A program made the translations under genes and the position numbers. Below are positions 36,001 through 42,790 of a stretch of 64,000 nt of DNA, one piece after another. Below the pieces are notes generated by a model that saw only the letters and a program-made list of their open reading frames with translations, made no database searches and was not told the origin of the DNA. The stretch's first letter is position 1. Every line of letters starts with the position of its first letter. Source of the DNA: Romanomermis culicivorax (taxonomy: Eukaryota > Nematoda > Enoplea > Mermithida > Mermithidae); NCBI GenBank assembly GCA_963922205.1, contig CAWUHX010000206.1, positions 434,001 through 498,000 of the forward strand, read 5' to 3'.

Positions 36001-36920
36001 GTTCGAACGCATTTTGTTGCTTTTCACAGAACAAGTGAATCCCGATCATTTGCTTTAGATAAAAAGTTTCCGTACCTTATGATCGATTGGAGGGTTTTAT
36101 CACGAAAATGCTTTCCAAAATAAAAAAATGCATCCAATGGAAAGTCCACTTTATCTACTGATGTTGAGGTCAAAATGCTACGTTTTCCAAAGCTTATATA
36201 TTTAGATTATTTTTATAGAAACTAAAATGTGCAATCTGCGGCTATAAATAATCTAAATATAAAGGCTTTGGATAACATAACACAATAATCTATATAGTCT
36301 GTTCTCTTGAAATGCTTGTGACTAATAACAATGGAAAGCCTACTTACCTTTAAAGATTTTTTCAAGAAAAAAATTTTGTCATAAAAACTTTGTGTAAACG
36401 ATTTCGACGACAGTGTTTGTCATTTTCCGATATATATATGCATTTTAAACAGACCAAGTGAGAATAGCGTGTGTGAAACAAGCGAATGGAAACAGAAATA
36501 CAAAACCAAGAAAAGGTCAAAAACTTAGCAGAGAAATTTTAAATGAAAAAAACAGAAAGATCGAGGAGAATGGATGGGGTTGTAGAGAGAACACGAGACT
36601 GAATATCTTTTTTTAGGCCGCCTATCCGCCGACCCATTACATAAGACGAGTACCTCAGCGAAAAGTTCATTTGTTCACAGTTTGTCAATTAATCCAACTT
36701 TGCATTTTGTGTTCATTCGGTTTCGCTCCTTACCCATACATCGAGATGGTATTCCCGTTGGTCTGTTTCTGTTTCCTACCAGTTAGGTAACTTGCTAATA
36801 AATGTTCTACGTACATTTTTTCACAGAACTTGAAATAGTATTATGAATTTTTTCAGGCATTTATTAATCCCTCGTCTGATCGATTATAAATTTCTGGATG
36901 CTCTGGACGGGAGGCATTGA
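14193..36920 (+). CDS. SLC4A11: SLC4A11-like solute carrier, 20-exon gene
   Basis: This is a complete SLC4 (bicarbonate-transporter superfamily) gene, closest by eye to SLC4A11, whose vertebrate member is a plasma-membrane H+/OH-/NH3-linked transporter. Exons: 14193-15093, 17845-17885, 17940-18061, 19588-19676, 19935-20025, 20249-20372, 20610-20816, 21859-21921, 23993-24080, 24296-24418, 24474-24587, 24735-24864, 24930-25003, 25513-25729, 25788-25894, 27137-27302, 27356-27529, 35836-36034, 36617-36786, 36857-36920. All phases fit; total 3264 nt, 1087 aa plus TGA. Residues 1-300 are an unusual Ser/Arg/Gln-rich extension. Residues 315-525 are the SLC4 cytosolic domain (AVLLLDLPETS, FDFDQTWICA, HVAIARLSHPTNLGR, KGTKTALETARTFATLFADM). 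Residues 547-1087 are the multi-pass membrane domain (VGPDRWYLGRG, FLYFACILPSIAFG, IFGGQPMIIL, GLPWMYAALPHSPLH, PPTHYIRRVPQRK). The loop in exon 14 has NGT and NMT sequons, as in the glycosylated SLC4A11 loop. The start ATG and the exon 7/8 junction are the least certain points. The 8.3-kb intron 17 carries a DIRS element. Confidence 0.9.
15094..17844. other. SLC4A11-like intron 1
   Basis: 2.75 kb without a supported exon. It holds a TIR element at 15382-15604 and one end of the TAGTCTG family (..AAAAACAGACTATAG near 16143-16155). Other short frames in it are not supported. Confidence 0.7.
15382..15604. mobile_element. Small TIR element (AAGGGCCATTTATACTTGCC)
   Basis: The ends match as inverted repeats: TAAAGGGCCATTTATACTTG on the left and ..AGTACAAATGGCCCTTA on the right, with one mismatch in about 20. 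It is about 220 bp and non-coding. The TAA/TTA at the flanks may be the target duplication. Confidence 0.7.
17845..17885 (+). CDS. SLC4A11: SLC4A11-like exon 2
   Basis: 41-nt exon with acceptor GTATTTTCAG and donor GAA/GTAAGT; it encodes EYENVTLMYAKHE and links the extension to the cytosolic domain. Confidence 0.8.
17940..18061 (+). CDS. SLC4A11: SLC4A11-like exon 3
   Basis: Follows a 54-bp intron. It encodes the conserved start of the SLC4 cytosolic domain (SEIRATMDIDHLLNKAVLLL then DLPETSMEEI). Donor AA/GTAAGT. Confidence 0.9.
18236..18630. repeat. Degenerate array of GGTATACCGAAT-like words
   Basis: Repeated phrases such as CGGTATCCCGAATGT, CGGTATAGCGAATGT, CGGTATACCGAACAT and GTTATACCGAATATAC on the left, with the complementary sense (TTCGGGATATTGATAC, GGGATACCGATACATT) on the right, around 18360-18520. 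The layout suggests inverted arrays around a short core, in an SLC4 intron. Confidence 0.65.
18472..18533. repeat. Interstitial telomere-like TTAGGC array
   Basis: About ten consecutive hexamers with consensus AGGCTT (a permutation of TTAGGC), starting AGGCTTAGGCTTAGACTT and ending TTTGGC. Several units carry single substitutions. TTAGGC is the nematode telomere unit. The array lies in an intron, between the two halves of the CCGAAT array. Confidence 0.75.
19588..19676 (+). CDS. SLC4A11: SLC4A11-like exon 4
   Basis: Acceptor TTTTTATCAG, donor AAT/GTAAGC. It encodes IIHEMDIQEPEFTADQVKNA then LFTQDTGNQ, the SLC4 cytosolic-domain segment ending in the conserved LFT(H/Q)DT motif. Confidence 0.88.
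19935..20025 (+). CDS. SLC4A11: SLC4A11-like exon 5
   Basis: Acceptor CTATTTCAG, donor AAT/GTAAGT. It encodes HILSRTVQSI and FDFDQTWICA, a signature of SLC4 cytosolic domains. Confidence 0.92.
20249..20372 (+). CDS. SLC4A11: SLC4A11-like exon 6
   Basis: Acceptor ATTTTCAG, donor GCG/GTAAGT. In the phase set by exon 5 it encodes MLPTVQHRHVAIARLSHPTN, then LGRTMQDLRFIIIVIAPSRA, strongly SLC4-like. Confidence 0.93.
20610..20816 (+). CDS. SLC4A11: SLC4A11-like exon 7
   Basis: Acceptor ATTCTAG, phase 0. It encodes KGTKTALETARTFATLFADM and a charged helix ending KEKL, the end of the cytosolic domain. Donor TTG/GTTAGT at 20816; a second donor at 20820 would change the phase and suits an exon-8 start at 21851. 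Confidence 0.9.
21452..21603. repeat. Minisatellite, ACAATTGGGTGAA unit, left array
   Basis: About nine units of 15-20 bp with consensus (AC)GACAATTGGGTGAAT. The same array in reverse complement is at 22139-22251, so the two bracket SLC4 exon 8. Confidence 0.9.
21859..21921 (+). CDS. SLC4A11: SLC4A11-like exon 8 (boundaries uncertain)
   Basis: The frame ANKRRVEQLLAGHVELWKTEY is exon-like: it is basic and helical and connects exon 7 to the VGPDRWYLGRG start of the membrane domain in phase 0. With exon 7 ending at 20816 the acceptor must be GAGAG at 21858, which is poor. The better acceptor CAATTAG (start 21851) needs exon 7 to end at 20820; both keep the whole model in frame. The donor TAT/GTTGAT is weak. 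Confidence 0.6.
22139..22251. repeat. Minisatellite, TTCACCCAATTGTCG unit, right array
   Basis: Reverse-complement partner of the array at 21452-21603. Both outer edges carry the word CTCCACG (21430-21436 and 22259-22265), pointing to related ends. Confidence 0.9.
22683..22814. repeat. 66-bp tandem duplication with internal palindrome
   Basis: Two head-to-tail units beginning CTTGGGCGCGCC and CTTGGGGCGCAC. Each has GAGGGCCCAGCAAA followed by a palindrome of the form GTTCAGATCTGA..ATCTGAAC. Confidence 0.8.
23651..23662. repeat. G12 homopolymer followed by GATGGGGGT repeats
   Basis: Twelve G in a row, then three copies of a CTGATGGGGGTCAGCAAAA-like phrase to 23720 and a C-rich stretch. It has at least four runs of five or more G, so G-quadruplex formation on the + strand is possible. 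Confidence 0.7.
23993..24080 (+). CDS. SLC4A11: SLC4A11-like exon 9
   Basis: Acceptor ATGCCAG, donor GACG/GTAAGT. It encodes VGPDRWYLGRGLKDDIFRRL and PFYITDYFD, the conserved lead-in to the membrane domain. Confidence 0.95.
24296..24418 (+). CDS. SLC4A11: SLC4A11-like exon 10
   Basis: Acceptor ATTTTTTAG. It encodes the first membrane helix (STVVFLYFACILPSIAFGVL) and the short NHDNTNGSF loop typical of SLC4A11. Confidence 0.96.
24474..24587 (+). CDS. SLC4A11: SLC4A11-like exon 11
   Basis: 55-bp intron before it, acceptor TTTTTGCAG. It encodes FGGIFFAIFGGQPMIILVTT and PVAIYVK, the SLC4 helix with the GQP motif. Confidence 0.96.
24735..24864 (+). CDS. SLC4A11: SLC4A11-like exon 12
   Basis: Acceptor ATATCAG. 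It encodes a membrane helix (MYACVGLWAQFFVIFYAFVE) followed by LSNIMKFATR. Phases 1 in and 2 out fit neighbours. Confidence 0.93.
24930..25003 (+). CDS. SLC4A11: SLC4A11-like exon 13
   Basis: Acceptor TTTACTAG. It encodes STEEIFSIFMALAFVVESFK ALNA; the (K/R)STEEI start is conserved in SLC4A11 proteins. Confidence 0.95.
25513..25729 (+). CDS. SLC4A11: SLC4A11-like exon 14, glycosylated loop
   Basis: Acceptor TTTTTCCAG. It encodes an extracellular loop with sequons NGT and NMT and Cys residues, then a helix (SILYILLMFGTLWLAVFLYN) and FRKT. The loop position and sequons match the glycosylated loop known in SLC4A11. Confidence 0.93.
25788..25894 (+). CDS. SLC4A11: SLC4A11-like exon 15
   Basis: 58-bp intron before it. 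It encodes PFLTRAKRELLADFALPVAV then IVMSITGTWGFKGVK, a conserved SLC4 helix (SDxALPIAV type). Confidence 0.95.
25895..27136. other. SLC4A11-like intron 15
   Basis: 1.24 kb, AT-rich, without a supported exon or recognised element. Confidence 0.6.
27137..27302 (+). CDS. SLC4A11: SLC4A11-like exon 16
   Basis: Acceptor ACTATTTTCAG. It encodes a loop and the helix VFLCMGLGFCLSFLFFMDQN with ITSSIVNNPQNK, matching the SLC4 (F/I)DQN / EQN helix. Confidence 0.95.
27356..27529 (+). CDS. SLC4A11: SLC4A11-like exon 17
   Basis: 53-bp intron before it, acceptor CTTCCAG. It encodes THLDLLIVGFLNIALSLYGL, PWMYAALPHSPLHLRALADV and EERVAQGHVHEV; the HSPLHVRALA.VEERV.GH. motif is diagnostic for the SLC4A11 branch. 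Confidence 0.97.
28516..28771. mobile_element. Foldback MITE, GGGGCCGG family, copy 2
   Basis: Starts GGGGCCGCTTTTATTAAAGA and ends ..GATGAAACCGGCCCC, with repeated AAGCTGCAGCTTA palindromes inside and the same ATGTTATAAC/GGTATAACAT words as the copy at 4395-4638. It can fold into a long hairpin. Confidence 0.85.
29059..30612. mobile_element. 1.55-kb TIR element, TAGTCTG family
   Basis: Left end TAGTCTGTTTTTTTTAAATG, right end ..GCATTTGAAAAAAAACAAACTA, each flanked by TA, as expected for Tc1/mariner-type insertion. Both terminal regions match the shorter element at 49176-49727 in inverse orientation. The interior has repeated GGCGC..GAGGAAAAAAATT phrases and no transposase frame that I can support, so it is non-autonomous or decayed. 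Confidence 0.75.
30679..30870. repeat. DIRS left inverted terminal repeat
   Basis: From AGAATATTTTGCTAGG to about ATTCATGAGAGCC. The part from 30742 pairs with 35311-35443 (for example AATGAGCTCGCTTAAAAGCT against AGCTTTTAAGTGAGCTCATT). Confidence 0.85.
31240..31335. repeat. DIRS internal complementary region
   Basis: Left half (AATATATATTTCACGTTGGC..) is the complement of the element's left tip. Right half (ATTCTACTACACAAAAACAG..) is the complement of its right tip, directly joined. It is the guide for circular-junction formation in the DIRS replication model. Confidence 0.85.
31451..32300 (-). pseudogene. DIRS tyrosine recombinase, broken
   Basis: Two recognisable blocks in different frames. 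One is an N-terminal core-binding part (ANYLTALHKEGLRYQTISGA then KSAICTVLKETDPNFKD) at 32158-31970. The other is a catalytic part (LFLSYVKPFKEVASTTISHW, then FKAHSVHSASSSKAFWSG) at 31702-31451. In tyrosine recombinases the second box is H-x-x-R; here it reads HSVH, so the catalytic Arg is His (codon at 31523-31525). The middle is interrupted by stops and frame shifts, so no functional recombinase can be made. Confidence 0.8.
32497..33600 (-). CDS. DIRS reverse transcriptase C-part plus RNase H
   Basis: 367-aa open part of the DIRS RT/RNase H. It begins just before the RT active-site box, which reads YLED (residues 8-11) instead of YLDD, so a catalytic Asp is lost. RNase H follows with its acidic residues in place: FSDAS (D169), KELLA (E201), MLDNS (D226) and QADQAS near residue 280. 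A DIRS-typical tail follows (DLFADRNN..SWKPDPDA..LYASPLVPP). The N-terminal RT fingers lie upstream at 33601-34200 in other frames (FNCLPFGLAS-like, and IDLKYAY-like words), separated by a stop and frame shifts. It is a remnant, not an active enzyme. Confidence 0.85.
   Translation of the reverse strand: MGLRIIIYLEDMLLMNQTGIGLKNDIALVSYILKNLGFILNEEKSKTAPVQKISFLGILVDSVSMLFSISDDKIMSIMNKCRVLINANFVIARDLAHLLGTITSVSQAIIQAHLYSRHLQTCLVEALKFHGSYNAPVVQNELGLWSRQLSSWNGKNILPEKKAISVFSDASNSGWGAYCNGKSSSALWNENEKGLHINCKELLAAFFALKIFMPNFHGVLITLMLDNSTAVAYLNKMGGTKNNFLCNLSIKILSWCLDRNLTLQGIHLPGCENVQADQASRAKADRSDWKLSFSVFSLINKKWGPLNIDLFADRNNKSLNSFVSWKPDPDALCIDALSFSWQNRGALYASPLVPPEQSLKESYAGRS
33601..34250 (-). pseudogene. 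DIRS reverse transcriptase N-part, broken
   Basis: Minus-strand frames carry RT-like words in order: FFVPKKTGDLRPVINLRPLN, then KIDLKYAYIATHIAKKH, then CLPFGLAS. They are split across frames by indels and a stop just before 33600. Together with 32497-33600 they form one decayed RT. Confidence 0.75.
34349..35191 (-). CDS. DIRS gag-like protein
   Basis: 280-aa open frame, the first of the DIRS element. The N-terminal third is acidic then Ser/Arg-rich (SFSSTRKCRHSSSHGSSVID). The rest is helical and leucine-rich without zinc knuckles (LRLFLEWANKWPVHKDEHLH; CHFSLVLYDVTVDRCFEIFR). Position ahead of the RT and inside the terminal repeats is the basis for calling it gag. It is still open although the downstream genes are broken. 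Confidence 0.75.
   Translation of the reverse strand: MDTEAVSDNDSDRAKTPGGDLDDDGNKRVASHSSPVRNKSFSSTRKCRHSSSHGSSVIDDTSRDDAPASNDPQAVMAEFLDGPLVKPQCLSLQPKTKLIVNRELSTCFEEAKVCKEPYAQMAIPDCNMAIASAIDDDLRLFLEWANKWPVHKDEHLHNVNQALLECAFPLIAILNEIEKGNGDFSYVQKAVCHSLCHFSLVLYDVTVDRCFEIFRILGINTKILPEISSVNVSSDENIQRCLDPSTKIAPPPLFGHLLCSKLKERGREDKTLAVTLQNLG
35300..35462. repeat. DIRS right inverted terminal repeat
   Basis: Complement of the left repeat at 30742-30863, ending at ..GTGTAGTAGAAT. The last 35 bp are also found, complemented, in the right half of the internal complementary region. Confidence 0.85.
35836..36034 (+). CDS. SLC4A11: SLC4A11-like exon 18
   Basis: Acceptor CTTTTCTAG. It encodes ITNVRETRLASLIAHVLILV, the helix with LMLPEPLIYIPRSVLDGLFL, and YMAVTSVNGNEMFERILLLF TEQ. 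The (V)xNVxETR..L motif is conserved in SLC4A11. Confidence 0.97.
36617..36786 (+). CDS. SLC4A11: SLC4A11-like exon 19
   Basis: Acceptor TTTTTTTAG, phase 0. It encodes AAYPPTHYIRRVPQRKVHLF and a helix (FAPYPYIEMVFPLVCFCFLP). YPPTHYIRRVPQRK is an SLC4A11 signature. Confidence 0.98.
36857..36920 (+). CDS. SLC4A11: SLC4A11-like exon 20 (terminal)
   Basis: Acceptor TTTTTTCAG. It encodes HLLIPRLIDYKFLDALDGRH and TGA at 36918-36920, matching the end of SLC4A11 proteins (I.PR.I...LD.(L/M)D). Confidence 0.97.
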
Positions 36921-37501
36921 AGAACATTCGAGCAAAAATTTTGAACTTTAACCTTGGTCATCAAAGTGGGACTATGAACATTACATTATAATTAATTTTT
37001 CCTGGACCCGAAGGCGACAGGGTCCTTGCTACATCGCAATTGCGTTCAATTTTAGTTATAGTTTTTATATGAATTCAATATAATTAGGAATGATTCTGAC
37101 CCGATAAAAAGCCATACGTCTGTGATTCTTTTTACCGTTTATAGAATTATCTTTTTCGCTCATGTCTTTGTTTTATGTATTTCTCTGAGCATGATCATTA
37201 CGAGTAGCGGTTGTAACGTGTCATAGTTCATATCCTGACAGAATATTTTATTATAGTTTTATATTGTCTCTTTTTGCTCATTTTTATTCATAGAGACGAA
37301 TTGTAAGAAAGGCTTGTACAATTCTTAAATATCACAAACATAAATTCTGCACAGGCCTCATTCCTTTCAACCCCAAAATTTAAGAGATTGTGAATGACAG
37401 AAAACGTATTTTTGGATATTTGTCATTGAAAGAATATAGCAACTCGGTTATTGCATGAAGTCACTATTGCCATGTTTCGTTAAATGCCAGAGAATAGACC
37501 A

Positions 37502-38214
37502 CTATACTCCATTCAATTTGAAATGACCGATGCAGCTACTTCGCGGCGACACTTTAATTCAAAATTATGGAAGGCTCGTTGACTCTAAATATCAATCAAT
37601 TTCTTCTTCGTGATACAGCTTCCTTGATAATCACTTTTTTAATCACTTCAAGATTATCGAAATAATTTTCTGATCTCTCGTAAGGCTGCGATTGCCGAAA
37701 CTCCTCCCGCTGCATCGATCATTTCAAAATGGAGTATAGATTGGTACGCACATGAGATCCGTTTAGGAGCATCTAAAGTAAGGTTCAGATAGACCTCAAT
37801 GTGCTCTATAAAATGCAATTCTCCGCATGTTTGTACTACTTTCTGAGAAGGTATAAGCACATTTACTATTGTGTGCTACTTTTATGCAAATTTTGGTGTA
37901 AATAAAGATCGTCGGAAAGAACGACTTGCATAACATCGCTCAGCCCGCTTCGGGATATTGAATGCATTTCTTATTATATTCCATTTATTTTGAAATGATC
38001 GATGCAGCGGTCGGAGTTTCGGCAGTCACTGCCTTACTATAGATCAGCGAATCAATTTCGATAATTTTGAAATGATTGGAAAAAGTGATCGTCAAGGCGT
38101 CCGTATCATGCAGGAAAAATTTATTGAATAGCGTCAATGAGCCTTCCATAGGTTTGAATGAAAGTTTGGCTGCGAACTCGCTGCATCGATCATTTCGAAA
38201 TGAGTAGAGTATAG
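37502..38214. mobile_element. 0.7-kb near-palindrome (foldback element)
   Basis: Left end CTATACTCCATTCAATTTGA..GATGCAGC, right end its complement (GCTGCATCGATCATTTCGAA..GTATAG). The same word in both orientations recurs inside (37706-37740 and 37976-38012). The middle parts also pair: GGAAGGCTCGTTGAC near 37570 with GTCAATGAGCCTTCC near 38135. The symmetry centre is about 37860. It has no coding capacity. Related single words (GCTGCATTGATCATTTCAT) occur near 39378. Confidence 0.8.
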
Positions 38215-39725
38215 AATCTCCTCCGGAGAACGTTCAAGTGGCTTATACTCAAGTGTGTATTGTTCATTTACGTCACCACTGATAACTGGTTGATGCAGTT
38301 GCTAGAATTCACTGTATTCAAATATTTTTGATGTCTTGCTGCGCATTTTATATTAATGTTTCTACTTTATGTATTTGTATTTTTATATTTTTTGTTGGTT
38401 TTTAATTTTTCAATTTCGATTTTTCTTTTGTTTTTTGTAATAATTCAATTTTTCTGGCCCATAATCGGCTCTCGGGTCCGTTACATAAAACACTTGTAGC
38501 TACAAACTACTAGCTGGTGTCGTCGCACATAGTCTATCAGAGTAAACATTGACCTTTCCACCTATGACTTGTAGAAATTTGTAGCTAAAATTTGCAGAGT
38601 ATAGTTGATTTATTATGAAATGAGACCACTGAGAAGTGCTTACGCCCCTTTTATAATTGATTTGATAGTTTGTTGATGATTTTTTTCCTGCAAAATGAAT
38701 AAAGATTTAATGCTTCAGTGTGGAGATTTGTGCAAACGGTCAATTGAATAACCGAGAATAATCATTTTTGCCGTTTTGTGAAATATCAATGTTCTAACTA
38801 CTGAGCTTAAATGCCCCGGCGGGAGCCGGGGATATCCGATCCATCCGGTCGGAGCGACCACCGGCCGCTTCCTAACTACCCTATGTATTTGTTCGACTTC
38901 AACTCATTCGGAAGGGTGAGGAAAGCACAATCTGGATTGGAATGCCCTCATCTCCCTGTTATATGTATGTCTCAAATTCTATTAAATAACGGCTCTTTTT
39001 TGAAATGATCTCCATCTGAAAACGTGATTCAAAATGTTGTATTACTATCCCATTGACTTTGAAATTAGCAATAACTTAAAGATTAGGTCAAATTTAAGAC
39101 GCAATTTTCCCGTAATTAAAAACTATACTGATACTGAATTTCATTTCAACAATGCCGAGGCTAAAATCATAAAAAAGACATCGTGCTTATCCACATCTGA
39201 CTTAGATAGAACTGCGTAGACACTTGGGTGCTACTCGTGAAATTCTAATCATTTATCCAGCTTATTGAAGCAAATTTTTAGTTGTTCTGTTTCTGTTTGC
39301 TGCTCATGAATTTGCCTTTGCTGATTACACTAAGCTTACTGCTTCTTCCCTATAGCACTTTCTTGGCATGGGAGTGCTGCATTGATCATTTCATAAAAGG
39401 ATGAGCATAATAAAAAGGGTGATGAATTTGAATAATTCGATTGATGTGGTCGCGACGATCACTGACACCACCCCCACTCTGCCTCATTGGATCAAAGCCA
39501 TCACCGTCACCATTGAAACCCGATTGCCGCTCTTATGTGCATAGTAACGTCTTTTGTTTTCTCGTTTTTTCCTTTTCTCGCCTCGTTCTCTCACCTCAGT
39601 TTTTTATAATCTCGTCTTGTCGCTTTATATGTACTAGTTCACCCCCTTGCCACCAAGCCATTACCCATGCCCTACAGCATAAAAACCCTGGAATGTTCTA
39701 CCATGAGCCGATACCACCATCACTA

Positions 39726-39969
39726 TAGTCTGTTTTTTATAAAATGCTTCCAAATGGAAAAGTGACACGAATCAGTACTGCCGTCAAAATCGTTTACATA
39801 AAGCTTTTTTGTAAAATTTTCCCCTCTAGAAATTGCTAAAGGTCAGGTCAGTATGCTCATAAATTTCCAGTCTTACATGACATTTTGTTCATCAGAAAAT
39901 CGCAAAAATCTGAAATGCTATTTGCTTTCCACTTTCATTATTTGGAAGCATTTTAAGAAAAACAGACTA
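39726..39969. mobile_element. 244-bp MITE, TAGTCTG family
   Basis: TIRs TAGTCTGTTTTTTATAAAAT and ..AAGCATTTTAAGAAAAACAG ACTA, flanked on both sides by TA. It interrupts a C/T-rich block. Its interior (CAGTACTGCCGTCAAAATCG) recurs in diverged copies near 42955-43140 and 43210-43420. Confidence 0.85.
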
Positions 39970-42371
39970 TAGTTTGTCCTTTCATTTGCCATGTAACATT
40001 GGTTGCTTTCCGTCCTCCCCAGGAATCTTTCGGAGCTTCACCCTCCGATCTCCTGGAGGTAGTGGCTGGCCTCGTCCTCCCATCTACATGGTCTCATATG
40101 CTGGTGTGCTATAGTATATCGCTACGGATGGAGTGGCAATTTGGACCGTGGTGTTGCCAATGGGGCAGTATCAGCATTGCTAATTGCAGACCAACTTGGG
40201 AGATTTTCGCCCAAAACGTCACCAAATCAGCTAAACTCACTATAAAGACTCCATTGGTCCCACTGGGCACTGCCGATGGGGCACGTTTGGCTCCGCCTGG
40301 TGATGGCCGCTAAGGATGGAGTAACTCCCCTTCCACTTCTTATTCATCTGAGTGACGATTGCTTAAGGCAATCTGCCGCTAGGAGGGAAGGTGTGTTTTA
40401 GTGTTTCCCCTGATTTTATATGATTTCATAATAGTTTGTCTTTTTCGAAGAATAGCTGGCAGGTACGATTTGGATTGGGCATAGCGGATCATTCTAGGCT
40501 GTTTACAGTAGGAAGTGGATTCAGCAGGTGTGCACGTGAGTTTTTTATTAGTATTATTCCTATTGGTCTGTAGTTTCCCTGCCCTCTTTCCTCGTGCACT
40601 CCTTTTGATCATTTCTCAGCACCGCAAAACTTGTGTATAACCACGCCCCCTTATTCGTATTGCCTTACTAGTCACCATTGTGCAACATTCTCTATTGGTT
40701 TTTTGTAAGCATGTTTTTATTAGGTAAACTTGTACAGGAGAACGTCCTCTTTCTCAAGGGAGCTTGGGTAGATTCAAATTAGGAAACCAAAGGTTTGCTT
40801 ATTTGAATCATTATTTTGTGGGTTTGAGTACTTGAGTTTTAGTCCTTTCCAGGTGAGCATGGGCGATAGGAAACACATGCATTAAGGACGATCCCTGGCT
40901 GTCTCTCCTGCCGATTCTCTATTCTTTTCCGACTCACGGACTAGGACAGGTAATGGCCCGAGTGATCTCCAACCCCTCATTCATTTTCAAATATAAGATT
41001 GACTTCGTTCCACCAAAACCCTACTGACGATATATTCACCATCAGTGTAGGCCTGACTTAAGTTTTGGGTTATCATTTTTGTCCATTGAGAGTTGAAACT
41101 CGAGCACAAACCCCTATGGTTTTTTGCTTAAGACTTATCTATACTCTGTCATTTGTGTCAATTTGCGTTCACGGGTATGAGCAGGCGTGGGACACGTTGA
41201 CCTACATCATTGCATGGATGCGATGCTTGATTAGTTTTCCTTTCTTCCGACTTTTGGAAATCACATGAAAGGTCGCCGCAACATGCTTCTTGTTGCAGAG
41301 CAAACTGTCGAGAAGTGGACTGTCTCAGCTCAATTATTAAACACGGCAATAATACTGAATCAATACAAATAAACTTCCACATGTTCGTCAAATATCTTGT
41401 TATCTTTCATTTAAGCTTGTATTATTTTCTTCCTTTTTGAGACTCTTGGGATTGGTGATCCACCGAGAAATAGATTTGATTTTGAGTCAAGAATGATTCA
41501 GCAGGATTTGTTCCAAGAGGTTCAGACCTTAATGAGGTGACTCTTACCTATGTTGGCTGGCGAAAATCGGGGAAAATCGGCCGCCCGAAAATTGTAAAAA
41601 TCGGGCGAAAAATCAGGACGAAAAATAAATAACAATCAAATATTCCAAATCGCGAAATCGAGGATTTCACGATTTGAAATATTAAATAATGTGGCTGTTT
41701 TAATTTTTGTGGGCTAATTTTAATGGTGAGGCGCCGTAGAAGAATAAATAACTAATTACAAGACGCAGAAGAATTAATCACTGACCAGTATCTGAGCAAC
41801 GATGCAACTACTACCGTAATTGCGTCACCCAGTTTGAATTTTGATAGCATGGTGGGGACCATACATGCACATAGGGGGGTAGGGGGGTAAACCCCCATAC
41901 CTGAGACCCTGGCCATCCCGCCTGGCCAAAAAAATCGTCAAACACCCCCACCTGAATTTTTTCCAAGACAGCTTTTTTCATGATTTTTGTGCATATTTTG
42001 TATGAAAAACAGGCTTGCAGAACTTTTTTTGTTTTTTCGCTCACCCACTCCCCTACCCCCTCCCCCCCCCCAGGGAAAAAAAGTCCATGGACCCTCCCTC
42101 CTGGAAAATTCTTGCCCTGTATGTCTGGTGGGGACATGCATATCTTTGGTTGTAAAGATTGCGAGAATTTAAAGTGGCATTAAGACAGTTGTGGAAGACT
42201 GCAAAATGCCACTATAACAAGCCATAAATCATCAAAAATAAACAACTACTGTCAGAGTTTAGGGTCAGATTCGCACCTTTGTCTTGTAGTGGTGCGTCTG
42301 GCTATTCATTACGCGGCATGCCCCGCACTCACCACCACCACTACAACCACAATTTCCGAACCATCCGCGTG

Positions 42372-42445
42372 GCTGGGTTTAGCGCAGTTGGTAGCGCGTC
42401 TGCCTTGTATTCAGAAGGTCGGGGGTTCGAATCCCCCACCGAGCA
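42372..42445 (+). tRNA. tRNA-Thr(UGU)-like gene
   Basis: 74-nt cloverleaf: acceptor GCTGGGT / ACCGAGC (one G-G mismatch), D arm GCGC AGTTGGTA GCGC (A box TAGCGCAGTTGG), and anticodon loop CTTGTAT with anticodon TGT. A five-base T arm GGGGG TTCGAAT CCCCC (B box GGTTCGAATCC) and a T5 terminator at 42449-42453 follow. The anticodon stem has one mismatch next to the loop, and three bases rather than two separate acceptor and D stem. It may therefore be a weak gene or a recent pseudogene. Confidence 0.72.
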
Positions 42446-42519
42446 TTATTTTTCTGACGCGCCGGCCACGTGGATTTGGGCATACGACATTTGACGCGTA
42501 TCATGATGTGAAAAATTTT

Positions 42520-42790
42520 AACCTAACCGGAATTGAAAAAAAGTGCACATGCTTTGACACGCGTTCATGTGAGTCAATGAGCGTCCATGCATATCACGTG
42601 CATCCACGCACCTTAACGTACATCGACGAACGTTAACGCTGCATTCATGTATGCTCACGCACGTCGACGATTATGATGTGCATTAACGCAGGTTGACGCG
42701 CCTGACGTACGTTCACACGCGTGAGCGTGCGCTGGCGCTATAGCCCTGAAAATGGGCATACGCGTCGATGTGCGTGGACGTGCGTAGTAT
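42520..42790. repeat. Cryptic ACGC/CGTT-rich degenerate repeat
   Basis: The trinucleotide ACG/CGT recurs every 5-8 bases (ACGCACGTCGACGATT, ACGTACGTTCACACGCGT, GACGTGCGTGGACGTGCG), with no exact unit, directly downstream of the tRNA. CpG density is far above the surroundings. Confidence 0.6.

Noticed and set aside
39441-40313. Frames of 95 and 104 residues in a C/T-rich block
   Set aside because: No domain, interrupted by a MITE, no splice-consistent neighbours.
41811-42172. Gly/Pro-rich frames on both strands
   Set aside because: Produced by poly-C/poly-G tracts (for example C10 at 42062), not protein-like.
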